DNA from: Dechloromonas sp. H13 | Lineage (GTDB): Bacteria; Pseudomonadota; Gammaproteobacteria; Burkholderiales; Rhodocyclaceae | Direction: 5' to 3' | Length of the DNA stretch: 64,000 nucleotides | Assembly (NCBI RefSeq): GCF_009469615.1 | Contig: NZ_SSXX01000001.1 | Span: forward strand, 806,001-870,000 | Part shown: positions 63,521 through 64,000 of the stretch, piece after piece | Layout of the letters: each line of letters starts with the position of its first letter | Position numbering within the stretch: the first letter of the stretch is position 1 | Translations under genes and position numbers: made by a program | Notes under the pieces: generated by a model | Seen by the model: the letters and a program-made list of their open reading frames with translations, nothing else | Database searches by the model: none | What the model was told of the DNA's origin: nothing

Positions 63521-64000
63521 TGTCCACCGGTACTGTTCGGACCCTCTGCTTGCTTCCGCTCCTGGTTGGAGCGTTGAATGCGCTGGCCAGCCCCGGGGGG
63601 CGGGCAGAGATTCCCGTTCAGTCCGGTGGCGCATTTTCTGTTCCCGTCGTCAGCATGAAGGAACAGCGTTTCCAGAAAACAATCCATCAACAATACGATT
63701 TCAGTTGTGGCTCCGCTGCGCTGTCCACCTTGCTGACCCACCATTACAACTTCCCGGTCAGCGAACAGGAGGTGTTCCGCGAAATGTTCCAGCAGGGGGA
63801 TCAGGCAAAGATCAGGAAGGAAGGTTTCTCGTTACTGGACATCAAGAATTTCCTTGCGAGTCGCGGTTTCGACTCGGACGGATATGTCGCCGAGCTCGAT
63901 AAATTGTCGGTTGCCGGCGTGCCAGCCATCGTCCTGATCAAGGAGCAGGGTTACCATCATTTCGTCGTCGTGAAGGGATTGCGCGACGGTCGGGTTCTGA
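63517..64000 (+). CDS. Secreted C39-family peptidase (FapD-like), 3' end cut by window
   Basis: The first 161 residues of an exported cysteine peptidase. A signal peptide (about 1-24) precedes a C39-type core: Q-Y-D-F-S-C64-G-S-A-A-L-S-T-L-L with the catalytic cysteine, E-G-F-S-L-L-D-I-K-N-F-L, and Y-H-H148-F-V-V-V-K-G with the catalytic histidine. No ABC-transporter part is visible in frame. FapD of the Pseudomonas Fap operon has this architecture and is needed for fibre export. The start overlaps the preceding stop; two ATGs are adjacent. The rest, including the final catalytic Asp/Asn, lies beyond the window. Confidence 0.85.
   Translation, partial: MMSTGTVRTLCLLPLLVGALNALASPGGRAEIPVQSGGAFSVPVVSMKEQRFQKTIHQQYDFSCGSAALSTLLTHHYNFPVSEQEVFREMFQQGDQAKIRKEGFSLLDIKNFLASRGFDSDGYVAELDKLSVAGVPAIVLIKEQGYHHFVVVKGLRDGRVL

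Noticed and set aside
63146-64000. Reading the C39 peptidase as a bacteriocin-exporter (ABC) protein
   Set aside because: It has an N-terminal signal peptide and no double-glycine leader peptide gene nearby. Its neighbours fit a FapD-like role better, although the missing 3' end leaves some doubt.

Overview
The window is GC-rich (by eye roughly two thirds G+C over most of its length), densely packed and almost entirely chromosomal housekeeping sequence. The gene set and order (dusB-fis-purH-purD, hemCDXY, lptD-surA-pdxA-ksgA, amgK-murU, purE-purK, aceE-aceF-lpdA, iorAB, algZ-algR-argH) point to a betaproteobacterium, most likely Rhodocyclales (Dechloromonas/Azonexus/Azospira type). That placement is inferred from gene content, not from a marker gene. 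Many neighbours overlap by ATGA, so most of the window is a series of translationally coupled operons. There are no rRNA genes, insertion sequences, prophage genes or CRISPR arrays. One tRNA, tRNA-Ala(CGC), is present.

Layout. 1-5.3 kb: end of purC, a DUF2189 membrane protein, oligopeptidase A, a DUF4124/glutaredoxin protein, exonuclease III, and a Crp/Fnr regulator followed by a DUF2892 protein with a well-placed CRP-like box. 5.3-11 kb (minus): lptD-surA-pdxA-ksgA. 11-19 kb (plus): amgK-murU-pepP-ubiH, a MenA-like prenyltransferase, dusB-fis-purH. 19-21.7 kb: an AT-richer Excalibur-domain gene, purD, hemF. 21.7-25.7 kb (minus): hemCDXY. 25.7-34.3 kb: TPMT-type methyltransferase, pepN, a CpdA-like phosphoesterase, algZ-algR (minus), argH, and a Ser/Thr kinase fused to a cyclic-nucleotide-binding domain. 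34.3-39.5 kb (minus): CoA-transferase, GntP permease and a sigma-54 activator, with a textbook-looking enhancer/IHF/-24/-12 arrangement. 39.5-45 kb: isochorismatase and CBS-domain genes, tRNA-Ala, phhB, and the folD-purE-purK-tsaC operon. 45-48.6 kb: iorAB divergent from a NorE/NorF-like pair, each with a Crp/Fnr-type box at class II spacing. 48.6-55 kb: the pyruvate dehydrogenase operon with three nearly identical lipoyl domains. 55-59.5 kb: thioesterase, PPK2, SixA, a small lipoprotein, an orphan HybE, a 58-residue protein and an AcuI-type reductase.

The most interesting region is the right edge (59.5-64 kb). A sigma-54 activator with a degenerate receiver domain (VpsR-like) lies upstream of a 502-bp intergenic region that holds a near-perfect -24/-12 promoter and a palindromic upstream site. 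Next come a 462-residue secreted Asn/Gly/Ala-rich, Cys-free protein, a strong hairpin, a 124-residue secreted protein, and a secreted C39-family cysteine peptidase cut by the window end. The two secreted proteins share a C-terminal motif, Q-N-S-G-x-N-x-L-[VI]-Q-x-A. The layout resembles the Pseudomonas Fap functional-amyloid operon (secreted fibre-like proteins plus the FapD C39 peptidase) but differs in subunit sequence and lacks the Cys-X-X-Cys of Fap fibre proteins. It may be a divergent extracellular-fibre system; the missing downstream genes would be needed to decide.
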